DNA of 64,000 nt from CAZFER01 sp964517495 (lineage in GTDB: Bacteria; Hinthialibacterota; Hinthialibacteria; Hinthialibacterales; Hinthialibacteraceae), in NCBI GenBank assembly GCA_964517495.1, contig CAZFER010000014.1, positions 1-64,000 on the forward strand, in the 5' to 3' direction. The notes under the pieces are model-generated. The model saw only the letters and a list, made by a program, of their open reading frames with translations. It was not told where the DNA came from and did no database searches. The number at the start of each line of letters is the position of its first letter. Position 1 is the first letter of the stretch. The translations under genes were made by a program, and so were the position numbers. Shown here piece after piece: positions 1 to 8,249 of this stretch.

Positions 1-2
1 AA

Positions 3-56
3 CTTACTGGCATTGTTGATGAAAACCCAACATTTTTAAAATTTTCATCGAATTAA
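3..56 (+). CDS. possible 3' end of an upstream gene
   Basis: The window opens in a frame that reads 17 codons to a TAA and ends in a short VDENP-containing tail. A similar VDENP tail in an open frame is found again between the two WD40 genes at about 1233-1286, which suggests that this is the end of a real gene and that the unit was duplicated. No family can be named from so few residues. Confidence 0.25.
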   Translation, partial: LTGIVDENPTFLKFSSN

Positions 57-84
57 AAACAACATAGAAGAAAGGTTATCTATC

Positions 85-1152
85 ATGAACAATATTATTC
101 GAATCATAATTACATTACAGTTAACATTAATTTTCACATATCGTTCATTTGCAAATCCAATTTTAGTAAATAAATTATCTTATGATAATTTAAGTGAAAT
201 GTCTGATCGTGTTATTATGCAAGCACGATTTTCTCCTGATGGTTCAAAAATAATCACAGGGGGTACATTAAATGATGCTTATATATGGGATACTAACAGT
301 GGAGAGATTATTCTTACATTGAAAGGGCATCGCAACTTTGTTTCTGCTGTCGAATTCTCTCCGGATGGAAGCAAAGCGATAACAGGTAGTTGGGAACAAA
401 CAACGAAAATATGGAATGTCAAAACAGGTGAATTGATTCGAACATTGGGTGAATATAAAGCTACTGGTGGTGGTCATATTTATGGTGTAGGATTATCATC
501 CGATAACAAATTAGCAGCTGTATTTCAAGAGGATAAAGGAATAATTGTGTGGGATGCTAATAATAAAATAATTTTGAAACAACATCCAATTTATTCAGGT
601 GGTAAAAATAAATTAATATTCTCTCCAGATAAAAAATACTTGTTAATGAAAAATACAAATTATGGGGGTTGTGTCTTATTGGATACAGAAAGAGGAATTA
701 AGGATAATTTTCCTCTTTATGATATGCAATTTGTGAATACCTCAACAGTAATTACTATTGAATCTGATATGAATTTACCTTATCATTATTATTTCAGAAA
801 AAGAGATTATCCTTCTTTCAATATTAAAGTAGATCTAGGTGATATATATTTAGGTGAAAGCAATTTATATCAAACATTATCACTAAATCAAAATATATTG
901 ATAATTAATAAAAGACATGAATCTTCAGAGGAGAAAAAGAAAACAATATTGGATTTTATTCAATTAAATACGAAAGAAAAACTATGCACTTTTATACCCT
1001 CCTTCACTCCAAAAGGAGATTATCCATACATGAGAGCGATTCAATTTTCACCGGATGGTAAACGCTTTTTGGGTATACAAGGAGATACTGTATATATATA
1101 CGATATCAGTAACATAACTTCATCAATACCTAATGCGGCTACTCATAAGTGA
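85..1152 (+). CDS. secreted WD40-repeat beta-propeller protein
   Basis: This 355-residue protein starts with a hydrophobic signal-peptide-like segment (about residues 1-23) and then shows WD40-type blades: FSPDGSKIITGG followed by IWD, and FSPDGSKAITGS followed by IWN with a GH pair between. Later blades are degenerate, and the chain ends with FSPDGKRFLGIQ and a YDIS motif. Such propellers are protein-interaction platforms; no enzyme motif is visible. The start is ATG after AAGAAAGG. It is followed by a paralogue in the same orientation with the same C-terminal style. Codon use is strikingly AT-rich compared with the genes from 2.5 kb on, which suggests recent acquisition. Partner unknown. 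Confidence 0.8.
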   Translation: MNNIIRIIITLQLTLIFTYRSFANPILVNKLSYDNLSEMSDRVIMQARFSPDGSKIITGGTLNDAYIWDTNSGEIILTLKGHRNFVSAVEFSPDGSKAITGSWEQTTKIWNVKTGELIRTLGEYKATGGGHIYGVGLSSDNKLAAVFQEDKGIIVWDANNKIILKQHPIYSGGKNKLIFSPDKKYLLMKNTNYGGCVLLDTERGIKDNFPLYDMQFVNTSTVITIESDMNLPYHYYFRKRDYPSFNIKVDLGDIYLGESNLYQTLSLNQNILIINKRHESSEEKKKTILDFIQLNTKEKLCTFIPSFTPKGDYPYMRAIQFSPDGKRFLGIQGDTVYIYDISNITSSIPNAATHK

Positions 1153-1182
1153 CTAATGATTTAAAACAAAATCTAATAACTT

Positions 1183-1219
1183 ATCCTCCAGGTGTTGAAT
1201 GTGAACGTGCCTGGAGGAT
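1183..1219. terminator. 10-bp inverted repeat after first WD40 gene
   Basis: ATCCTCCAGG at 1183-1192 is exactly complementary to CCTGGAGGAT at 1210-1219, with a 17-base loop. It lies 30 bases after the stop codon and could end or attenuate transcription, though no good T tract follows. Confidence 0.4.
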
Positions 1220-1310
1220 TAGTTTCTCTTGAAGCAATGATGTCGATGAAAATCCCGTAATTATTCAAATTGCCCGCAGTCAATAATAAATATGAAAGGA
1301 AATTTATATC

Positions 1311-2357
1311 ATGAAAACACTATACACAGTCATAACATTCTCACTTTTGTATTTTTCAAACAACGCTTTATCCCAGCAGTTAGAACCTATTATACTAGAT
1401 TATGGAGATGTTGATAGCAAAGTCTCTTTAGTAGCATTTTCTGATGATGAAAATTTAATTGTAACTGCTGGTGAAGATTTCATTATCTGGGATGGGGATA
1501 CATATGAAAAAAAATTGATGATCGAAAAAATGCAAGGTAAATTCAGTCATGTAGTGTCTGTTGATATTTCAGCAAATAATAAGTATATTTTGTTTGGTGG
1601 AATGTACAAAGCAATACTGTATAGCATTGCAGATAAAAAAGTTTTTCATGAATTCGAGGATGCATCATATGATGCTATTAGTTTTATATATACTAGTGTA
1701 GGCTTTTCGTTGGATAATTCAAAAGCGTATATTTTTGATAGTGATGATCATCTTCAAATATTTGATGTAAACACTGGAAAAAAGATCAGATTAATTAGGT
1801 CTATAAATGGAGAAATTGCAGACACTATTGTTTCTCTAAACAATAATTTTATCGTATTCAAATCAAGCGATGATTATGTGTGGGGATATAATATAGAAAA
1901 TGAAAAACAAATATATTATGAAGGTAGACCAAGTGTATTATCCTTAGATCGAACAAAAGTCTATGGCATAGATTTCTCTCGATCAACAGACGAATATGTA
2001 TATTATAAGATATATACATCAGATGTTTTCACTGGAGAAGTGCTTAATGTTTCGAATAATGAAATACGAGTGCCTAAAGGTAATTATCATGTAATGCTTT
2101 CTCCAGATGCCCAGTTTGCATTATATCAACCAGTCGATCCGAATGAGGGAAATCAATTGACGATGCAAAAAATCGATAATAATATCAAATTAACCACATT
2201 CAATATACCCTACAAATCGTATGAGTATCAAAATTTTATTCATTTTTCTTTTTCACCAAGCATGAAAAAACTCGCATTAAACGATGGAAACAAAGTCCGA
2301 ATCTACGATATTTCTGATTTAACCACACGCATATCTGATGCGATTCAGTATAAGTGA
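1311..2357 (+). CDS. secreted WD40-like protein, paralogue of the preceding gene
   Basis: This 348-residue protein has an N-terminal signal peptide (about residues 1-21) and a divergent beta-propeller. Blade-like turns are seen as AFSDDENLIVTAG with IWDGDTY near the start, and as FSPSMKKLALND followed by YDISDL at the end. The last 15 residues match the pattern at the end of the upstream gene (YDIS, hydrophobic, polar, terminal Lys), so the two arose by tandem duplication. The start ATG follows AAAGGAA. Its low GC resembles its neighbour and not the downstream genes. No catalytic residues are recognised; a role in surface binding or complex assembly is only a guess. Confidence 0.75.
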   Translation: MKTLYTVITFSLLYFSNNALSQQLEPIILDYGDVDSKVSLVAFSDDENLIVTAGEDFIIWDGDTYEKKLMIEKMQGKFSHVVSVDISANNKYILFGGMYKAILYSIADKKVFHEFEDASYDAISFIYTSVGFSLDNSKAYIFDSDDHLQIFDVNTGKKIRLIRSINGEIADTIVSLNNNFIVFKSSDDYVWGYNIENEKQIYYEGRPSVLSLDRTKVYGIDFSRSTDEYVYYKIYTSDVFTGEVLNVSNNEIRVPKGNYHVMLSPDAQFALYQPVDPNEGNQLTMQKIDNNIKLTTFNIPYKSYEYQNFIHFSFSPSMKKLALNDGNKVRIYDISDLTTRISDAIQYK

Positions 2358-2419
2358 TTTGGAATCAGGCTACCGTGGATGTTAAGGAGAGGCAAGAAAG
2401 GTTTTGAATTAAGGTAGGT

Positions 2420-2458
2420 GTGCCAAGGGTGGAATAAACAATATTCCACCCTTGGCAC
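2420..2458. terminator. strong 17-bp hairpin between convergent genes
   Basis: A perfect 17-bp stem (2420-2436 with 2442-2458) with a 5-base loop lies between the WD40 gene on plus and norZ on minus. It probably terminates transcription from both sides. Confidence 0.75.
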
Positions 2459-2483
2459 CCGACGTTATCACTATAATCAATCG

Positions 2484-4760
2484 TTAAGACGTCCGAACCT
2501 GGTTATCGTCCACTTCACCTTTGATGGTCCAGCCGGTTTTCAAACCGAGGACGAACCATCCCAAGGCTAATATGCCAATGGCGAAGATGGTGTCGCCGAT
2601 GACTCGCAACCAGCGGAGGATGTCCATTACGCCGGTCTGCATGAATTCGGCTGAGCGGGCGTACCACATGCCGTGTTCCACGCTGGCCCAGGTTTGCATA
2701 AGGCCGCGCGGCAGGTCGGATAAAAGCACCATAAGGGCCAGGCCGATGTTGATCATCCAAAAGCCAAAGGCCATAGAACCGGTTTTCCAGATGCTTTTGG
2801 TGGTTAATCCTTTCAGGCAAAAGAGGGTTAATCCAATCCCCAGCATTCCATAAACACCAAACAATGCCGTATGGCCGTGAACGGGAGTGGTGTTAAGCCC
2901 TTGCATGTAATAAAGCGCGATGGGGGGATTAATCAAAAAGCCGAACAAACCTGCACCAACCAGATTCCAAAAGGCCACCGCGATAAAGCAGTAAATTGGC
3001 CATTTGTAGGATTGAATCCAGGGTTTCAGCCGGCTGAGTTCAAGGTTTTCATAGGCTTCGAATCCAATCAAAACCAGGGGGACCACTTCCAACGCGCTGA
3101 AGGTTGCGCCAAGCGCCAGAATGGCCGTGGGCGTGCCGGTGAAATAAAGGTGGTGAAAGGTTCCAACGATTCCACCGGATAAAAAGATGATGCATGAGAA
3201 TAAAACCGCCGAGGTGGCCGTTGTTACTCGTAACAGGCCCATTCGGGTGAAGATGAAGGCGATCACTACCGTCGCGAAGACTTCGAAAAAGCCTTCGACC
3301 CATAAGTGAATCACCCACCAGCGCCAATATTCTGCAATGGCCAAGTGAGTCTGGCGGCCCCACATCAAGCCTGCGCCATAAAACAGCGCAATCGCGGCGC
3401 TGGCAATCACAAACATTCCCAGCAGGTGTTTATGTTCTCCGGGCTTCTTGAATGCAGGCCACAAGGCGCGGCCCATTAAGCCCAGCCATAAAAATAGGCC
3501 AATCAGCAGAAAGATTTGCCAAAAGCGCCCAAGATCGACATATTCATACCCTTGGTGGCCAAACCAGAAATTGGCTTCAAATCCCATCTGCTGGCGGGTG
3601 CCATACCATGTTCCGAATAAGGTTCCCGCGACAATGATCAATAAACACACGAATAGGAAATTCACGCCCGCTTTTTGATATTTGGGCTCATGGCCGGAGA
3701 CGGCAGGAGCGACAAACAGGCCGGTGGCCAGCCAGGCGGTGGCGATCCAAAAGATGGCTAATTGCAAATGCCATGTACGGGAGACGGTATAAGGGAAAAT
3801 TTCCGCAAGTGGGATACCATAAAAACCAGTGCCTTCTACACCGTAATGGGCGGTTATTGCACCCATTGCCATTTGGATGACAATCAATACAACCACTACC
3901 CAAAAATATTTAAGCGTAGCCTGCATGGAGGGAGTGGGTTGCAAGCCCATCAAGGGATCTGATTCAGGCACATGCGTGTCGGGTTCCTCTTTGTGCTTAA
4001 GTACGGCGTAATACCACGCCAGTGCTCCGATCCCGGCAAGCAGCAATACAAAACTAATGACAGACCACAAAACAATAGAGCCGGTTGGGCGGTTGTCAAT
4101 CAATGATTCAGGCGGCCAGTTTTGGGTATAGGTAACTGATTGATTGGGCCGGTTGGTTGCACATGCCCAAGAGGCCCAAAAGAAAAAGGCGTTTAATTTA
4201 TGCTGCCGCTCATCATCTTTCACGGTCTGATCCGCCATGGCATAGGCTTCGCGCAAGTCTTTTAATTCCGGATCATCTCCAAATAGGGATGAATAATGAT
4301 CCGATACCGCCTGGATAGCCTGTGCACGTATGGGGGAAATCACTAAATCACCACTTTGTGGATCATAGGTGTTATCTCTCATTTCATTTTTTAAACGCGC
4401 TTTAATTTGGGCTAATTGTTCATCTTCAAGATTCTTATAACTCTCAACGCCAAAATCATTTTGGCTCCAATAATTGAGCAGCCATTCCGCTTCACGGTGC
4501 AGCCAATCGGCGGACCAGTCAGGGGCGACATATGAGCCGTGTCCCCAGACCGTGCCGAGTTGATGGCCACCCAACGATTGCCACACGTTTTGGCCGTCTT
4601 GAATATCGCTCTTCGTGAATATGGTGTTGCCCTCGGTTGTTATGACCCGCTCCGGAATAGGAGGCTTTTCCCGGTAGATTTGCAGCCCATAATAACCAAG
4701 GATGGCAAATGATATCACAATCACCAGGATAAAAGCCAACCAAAGTTTAAAATATTTCAT
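2484..4760 (-). CDS. norZ: quinol-dependent nitric oxide reductase (qNOR)
   Basis: This protein reduces 2 NO to N2O using quinol, at the inner membrane. The 758-residue length is typical of the fused single-subunit qNOR. An N-terminal membrane anchor (about 7-27) is followed by the periplasmic cytochrome-c-like part without a CxxCH motif, containing WQSLGGHQLGTVWGHGSYVAPDW. About a dozen helices of the heme-copper oxidase type follow. Ligand-type histidines are seen in the TWHLQLAIFW, HLWVEGFFEVFA and HGHTALFGVYG segments (the last near residue 628), and the Glu residues of HLWVEGFFE are characteristic of NO reductases. The start ATG has AAAGGAG six bases upstream. Hemerythrin, NnrS-like and Rrf2 genes on the same strand indicate an NO stress response instead of full denitrification, since no other denitrification gene is in the window. 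Confidence 0.95.
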   Translation of the reverse strand: MKYFKLWLAFILVIVISFAILGYYGLQIYREKPPIPERVITTEGNTIFTKSDIQDGQNVWQSLGGHQLGTVWGHGSYVAPDWSADWLHREAEWLLNYWSQNDFGVESYKNLEDEQLAQIKARLKNEMRDNTYDPQSGDLVISPIRAQAIQAVSDHYSSLFGDDPELKDLREAYAMADQTVKDDERQHKLNAFFFWASWACATNRPNQSVTYTQNWPPESLIDNRPTGSIVLWSVISFVLLLAGIGALAWYYAVLKHKEEPDTHVPESDPLMGLQPTPSMQATLKYFWVVVVLIVIQMAMGAITAHYGVEGTGFYGIPLAEIFPYTVSRTWHLQLAIFWIATAWLATGLFVAPAVSGHEPKYQKAGVNFLFVCLLIIVAGTLFGTWYGTRQQMGFEANFWFGHQGYEYVDLGRFWQIFLLIGLFLWLGLMGRALWPAFKKPGEHKHLLGMFVIASAAIALFYGAGLMWGRQTHLAIAEYWRWWVIHLWVEGFFEVFATVVIAFIFTRMGLLRVTTATSAVLFSCIIFLSGGIVGTFHHLYFTGTPTAILALGATFSALEVVPLVLIGFEAYENLELSRLKPWIQSYKWPIYCFIAVAFWNLVGAGLFGFLINPPIALYYMQGLNTTPVHGHTALFGVYGMLGIGLTLFCLKGLTTKSIWKTGSMAFGFWMINIGLALMVLLSDLPRGLMQTWASVEHGMWYARSAEFMQTGVMDILRWLRVIGDTIFAIGILALGWFVLGLKTGWTIKGEVDDNQVRTS

Positions 4761-4818
4761 TTATTGCTCCTTTCAAAGATTAATGTTTACCAAATTGATA
4801 AACAAATATGTATTTAGA

Positions 4819-4839
4819 AGATAACTTATTAATGTATCT
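4819..4839. promoter_or_regulatory. candidate Rrf2/NsrR-type operator upstream of norZ
   Basis: AGATAACTTATTAATGTATCT is an imperfect 21-bp palindrome: the 10-base half sites match at 8 positions when one is reverse-complemented. It lies 59 bases before the norZ start codon. Size, AT content and AGATA...TATCT ends resemble published NsrR operators, and an Rrf2 regulator is encoded at 7540-7959. Binding is inferred. Confidence 0.4.
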
Positions 4840-4892
4840 AAAATCAAGGACGTTGATCATATTAAAATAAGTAAGATAGTGCCATTAATCTT

Positions 4893-4936
4893 TAACCCTC
4901 CCTAGCCCCTCCCAGGCTTGGGAGAGGGATGGAGTG
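4893..4936. repeat. CCCTCCC/CCCAGGCTTGGGAG palindromic repeat, copy 1
   Basis: A REP-like block with the core CCTCCCAGGCTTGGGAGAGG, which folds as a short hairpin. A second copy with nearly the same core lies at 15111-15154. Here it sits directly after the hemerythrin stop codon and may also act as a terminator. Confidence 0.55.
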
Positions 4937-4937
4937 C

Positions 4938-5537
4938 CTAATGGCCGCAGCATTTCAGGGCTTCATGGGGAATATTTGCTTTTGGGACGCCATACTTATC
5001 TGCCAGTTGGTTGGCGATGTTTAAATACGTTTCATGTGTGCCCTCGCCCATTTCTTCATGCTCAACATGTTCAAATTCCGCTTGCAGGCTTTTCTGATCC
5101 TCTTCGCTGAATGCTGAATCGGCCATGCTGAACAGGCAATGATCTTCTTTGTTGATATGTTCACGTAGCATGGCGATGTAATTTTGAGCGTTTTGGGTGA
5201 ACGTCTTGATGGCTTGCGCTTCGCCTTGGGATGCTGCATCGATTGCTCCATCCATGGCTTTGATAAAGGCGCGGCCTTGTTCATGTTCATGAAGCATAAC
5301 ACCGGTGGGGCCGCCGTGGCGGGGGTATCCCTTGGCTTCCATCATGGTAAAGAGATGTGTTTCTTCTTTGCCATGATGGCATTTGTCGGCGAAATTGCGA
5401 AAGAAGTCGATCGCCTGTTCAGCGGACTCTTTATCCAGTTGTCCATCACGAACGGCGATACTGGACATGGCTTCGAGGCAATTTAATACTTGTTCGATGA
5501 TTCGGTGTTCCTGTTTCAAGACATCGGTTGGTTTCAT
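4938..5537 (-). CDS. hemerythrin HHE-domain protein
   Basis: A 199-residue all-helical hemerythrin-like protein that probably binds a di-iron centre and oxygen or NO in the cytoplasm. Iron-ligand candidates are spaced as in HHE proteins: LKQEHRIIEQV near the start, KCHHGKEETHLF in the middle, HEHEQGRAF, and REHINKEDHCLF followed by HVEHEE. The C-terminus ends in KCCGH, an unusual Cys-Cys-His tail that might bind metal. The start ATG at 5537 is chosen over one 14 codons upstream because AAAGGAG precedes it. It lies between norZ and the NnrS-like gene on the same strand, as in NO-detoxification clusters where such proteins assist iron-centre repair or NO handling. No fused output domain. Confidence 0.85.
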   Translation of the reverse strand: MKPTDVLKQEHRIIEQVLNCLEAMSSIAVRDGQLDKESAEQAIDFFRNFADKCHHGKEETHLFTMMEAKGYPRHGGPTGVMLHEHEQGRAFIKAMDGAIDAASQGEAQAIKTFTQNAQNYIAMLREHINKEDHCLFSMADSAFSEEDQKSLQAEFEHVEHEEMGEGTHETYLNIANQLADKYGVPKANIPHEALKCCGH

Positions 5538-5616
5538 TTGTAAGTCTCCTTTTATATTTGTTTTGTGGCATTCAATCATTTAAGTTCACATTGAAAATGC
5601 TAAAGTTGTTTCTTCT

Positions 5617-7479
5617 CTACATTGAAATCTGGTAAAGTGGTTGTGTATTTGCCATAGGTTTTGGATGCTTTTTTCTTTGGGCATTTAGTTCTGTCAATAA
5701 ATCATTTTCGTTCACTTCCATCATTTTGCAGGCTTTGTGGATAGTGATGGTTCGTGCAAGCGTGCTTCTCAATAAGGGATTCGCGAGAGGCTTGAAACCA
5801 AAATCAAGAAACGTGTTAAGCAAATGAGGATAGCGATTCAGCACGGGGCCAACATGATGGGATGCCATGATGGGAATGCCATCCTGGAGTTCTTGGGTTG
5901 TTGAGTCCTGTGCCGGTTTAACCACAGTTTTGCCTGCCATGATCGCTAATAGGTGAAATGCCCAAACGGCAATTCCACTAACCTCCAATAGTCCACTAAC
6001 GCCTGCAATAGGGAAGAAGGCTTCGGAAAAGTCAGTCAACGTTTGGCCGATGACGCGTATGGCGCAACCAGTGTTGATCAATATAAAGGGAAGCCAAAGT
6101 GCTGAAAGAGCACGCATATCAATCCCATTGAGGGTGGGAACCACCTTGGCAGCCACACCAACGATCATCAAACTGATAAATCCGACAGTTATGGCATGGC
6201 GAATAGAACCGTAGTAAGCATGCGAAAAGCCCATCTCGGCTGCCTCTCCGGTTGGGGCAAACGTGGGGAGGATAACGAATTGGTAAAGTGGCAAAAGTAC
6301 CAGCATACTCAGAGAGATGTATAGCCAGATATAAGCGGAGCGAATATATTTCAGATTGCGGTCATGGTCTTCAGCGCGTGAGAAGATTCGCCAATCGGTG
6401 ACCAGGTATATGACGCTTGATGCTAATAACAAAACGGAGCCATACCATAAACTTGCCCAGGCATGAGATTGAGTACGCATGAGGATAAAACCGAAAATAA
6501 TCCCAACAATGGCGAGATTGATTCCAGCAAGAGCATAAAGGCTCTTTTTTTCATTGGGAGCAGGCAAACCATAAAAGTTATGAAAGATACGCTGGCTGAC
6601 ACCCAGAATCATCAACATGGCAAATCCATGGATTTGAATCTCACGTAACGGCGCCTGCCAGGTTGCGATGATATTGAGCAGTTCTTCCCGGCTAACAGCA
6701 CTGATGGTGGCGGTAAATAATACGGTTTCATAAACCGCCTGAATGATAAACCATACCAATGAACTGACAATATAATAATCATATATGGCAAACGGTTTGT
6801 CTGTTTTCATTAAGGTGGAAACAATGATCCAGACAAAAAGGATGATGGCGGCGATTTCAACAATAGAGGCGAATATCGCCATTGGCCACAAAACTGGATA
6901 GGATGATCCTAAAGGTTCACATACAGATCGGGTGATCAGGCCTGCGACCATCATCCATAAGGTGGCATAGGCAATCTTGGGGTAACTGAGTGAGGTATGT
7001 TTGAAACGGGGGAATGCCTGATACGCAAATCCCATCACAAACAATCCTACCCACCCGAATATTTGCGCATGACCGTGGGCATTGACTTCATGGATGCCGA
7101 TGGCGGTGAAAGAACCGGTTAGTCCGATGCGCAACAAAAGAAACGCACCCCAAACCGCACCCAGCGTTAAGATCACCGCCATACCCGCTTTGAAGAACGG
7201 ACGGTATATGGTGTCTTCCAGGCGGGCAGGTTGTTCTTCCACATGTGATTTTTGCTCCCGATTTGATTCCACTTCGATGGCCACCTGGATTTCGGATAAT
7301 AAATGGTCAAGCGGAACATCATGAGCCTTGGAAAAGAAACTCAGTGTTTCCATGGGTCCCCATTGACCGCCACACCCTTGTAAGCCGTAACGATCCAAAA
7401 CCTGACGAGCATGGGGAAAAGATCGCAGGAGATCAGGGATCATGGTGTTTCCATCGACCAATTTGGATTGTGTTTTCAT
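5617..7479 (-). CDS. NnrS-family membrane protein with DUF1858-type ends
   Basis: A 620-residue protein. The first 80 residues resemble the ScdA/DUF1858 helical module (RSFPHARQVLDRYGLQGCGGQWG). About 12 membrane helices (roughly 95-510) of the NnrS type follow, including HEVNAHGHAQIFGWVGLFVMG with its histidines, and the last 70 residues contain another DUF1858-like module (GPVLNRYPHLLNTFLDFGFKPLANP). NnrS proteins bind heme and copper and protect against NO; DUF1858 modules occur in NO-responsive proteins. Here both are fused, with one soluble domain at each end. The start ATG follows GAAAGGTG. It belongs to the norZ, hemerythrin and Rrf2 group. The exact reaction is unknown. Confidence 0.85.
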   Translation of the reverse strand: MKTQSKLVDGNTMIPDLLRSFPHARQVLDRYGLQGCGGQWGPMETLSFFSKAHDVPLDHLLSEIQVAIEVESNREQKSHVEEQPARLEDTIYRPFFKAGMAVILTLGAVWGAFLLLRIGLTGSFTAIGIHEVNAHGHAQIFGWVGLFVMGFAYQAFPRFKHTSLSYPKIAYATLWMMVAGLITRSVCEPLGSSYPVLWPMAIFASIVEIAAIILFVWIIVSTLMKTDKPFAIYDYYIVSSLVWFIIQAVYETVLFTATISAVSREELLNIIATWQAPLREIQIHGFAMLMILGVSQRIFHNFYGLPAPNEKKSLYALAGINLAIVGIIFGFILMRTQSHAWASLWYGSVLLLASSVIYLVTDWRIFSRAEDHDRNLKYIRSAYIWLYISLSMLVLLPLYQFVILPTFAPTGEAAEMGFSHAYYGSIRHAITVGFISLMIVGVAAKVVPTLNGIDMRALSALWLPFILINTGCAIRVIGQTLTDFSEAFFPIAGVSGLLEVSGIAVWAFHLLAIMAGKTVVKPAQDSTTQELQDGIPIMASHHVGPVLNRYPHLLNTFLDFGFKPLANPLLRSTLARTITIHKACKMMEVNENDLLTELNAQRKKHPKPMANTQPLYQISM

Positions 7480-7496
7480 TGTTTGTACACCTTTCT

Positions 7497-7509
7497 CGTA
7501 TAATCACAT
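7497..7509 (+). promoter_or_regulatory. CGTATAATNACAT motif, copy upstream of nnrS-like gene
   Basis: CGTATAATCACAT lies 18 bases before the start of the NnrS-like gene. It matches 12 of 13 bases of a motif before the Rrf2 gene (7994-8006, opposite strand), so it may be a shared control site. Low information content keeps confidence low. Confidence 0.25.
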
Positions 7510-7539
7510 ATCAATATCTTATTTTGGATCAAAAAAATT

Positions 7540-7959
7540 TTACAAGGCAGCCACTGTTTCTGGCTTTTTGATCAAATCGGCAATGGTTGTGTCGTTCAGT
7601 AATTCAAGATAAGCATCCCGAATCACTTTCCAGCGGTTGTGCATGGCGCAGGGATTTTCTTCAGAACAGGCATCACGGCCCAGGATACATGAATTCCATC
7701 GGCTGACATGCTCGATGGGTTCAACAATATCTAAAAGAATGATCTCTTCAGGTTGGCGCGCCAGGCGAAAACCACCACCTAATCCTTTTTGGGATTCCAC
7801 AATGCCATCCCGTGCCAAAAGCTGAAGCAGTTTACCTAAGTAATTTCGAGGAGCTTTTATGGTCTCAGCAATTGAGCCAGCACCTGCATAAGTATCCTCA
7901 GGCAATTCAGCCAAAGCCACTACGGCTCGCACCGCATGTATTCCGGTTTTAGAAAGCAT
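7540..7959 (-). CDS. Rrf2-family transcriptional regulator, NsrR/IscR-like
   Basis: A 139-residue Rrf2 protein. The N-terminal winged helix (residues 1-80) carries the family pattern YAVRA-like, SIAETIKAPRNYLGKLLQLLARDGIVESQKGLGGGFRLAR. The C-terminal part has three cysteines with Fe-S-type spacing in CILGRDACSEENPC. NsrR uses such a cluster to sense NO and to release repression. The position directly upstream of the NnrS-like gene, with hemerythrin and norZ following, supports an NsrR-like role, but a general Fe-S or redox sensor is also possible. An ATG start is used. A palindrome with AATCG...CGATT ends in its own promoter may be an autoregulatory site. Confidence 0.85.
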   Translation of the reverse strand: MLSKTGIHAVRAVVALAELPEDTYAGAGSIAETIKAPRNYLGKLLQLLARDGIVESQKGLGGGFRLARQPEEIILLDIVEPIEHVSRWNSCILGRDACSEENPCAMHNRWKVIRDAYLELLNDTTIADLIKKPETVAAL

Positions 7960-7988
7960 GATAAGCTTCTTCCATTTTTAATTTATTA

Positions 7989-8010
7989 ATCGCATGTTAT
8001 TATACGATTT
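7989..8010. promoter_or_regulatory. palindromic operator candidate upstream of the Rrf2 gene
   Basis: The stretch has AATCG and CGATT ends separated by 12 bases and contains the CGTATAATAACAT motif (minus strand, 7994-8006) that recurs before the NnrS-like gene. It lies about 30 bases before the Rrf2 start, a position suited to autoregulation. The rest of the 290-base gap 7960-8249 holds no convincing gene. Confidence 0.3.
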
Positions 8011-8249
8011 ATATTCTAGCCGTCAAGTGAAAATTTGAATTTTTTTGAAATAATCATCTATCCCTTAAAAATGTGTTCAAAGAGTATTGTTTTGAATCAG
8101 TCATACAGAGTGCTTGATAAAAAGCGAATGAAAAAAACTGTAATGTTATATTTACATCATTTCATTAATGGTATATTGTTGCTTGCGTTGTTGAAAAATG
8201 CGGATGGTGAATCATTAAACAAAAGCCTTTTGGCTATGGAGGGTTGATC

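Noticed and set aside
2515..4743. Several minus- and plus-strand ORFs of 60-110 codons within norZ
   Set aside because: They are alternative-frame shadows of the qNOR gene with low-complexity translations.
4775..4870. FNR/DNR-type sites (TTGAT-N4-ATCAA) upstream of norZ
   Set aside because: Only half sites (TTGAT near 4793 and 4854) with poor second halves; the Rrf2-like palindrome is a better candidate.
8035..8247. A 70-codon plus-strand ORF before the membrane protein gene
   Set aside because: AT-rich, low-complexity translation without a ribosome-binding site; it lies in the presumed promoter region.
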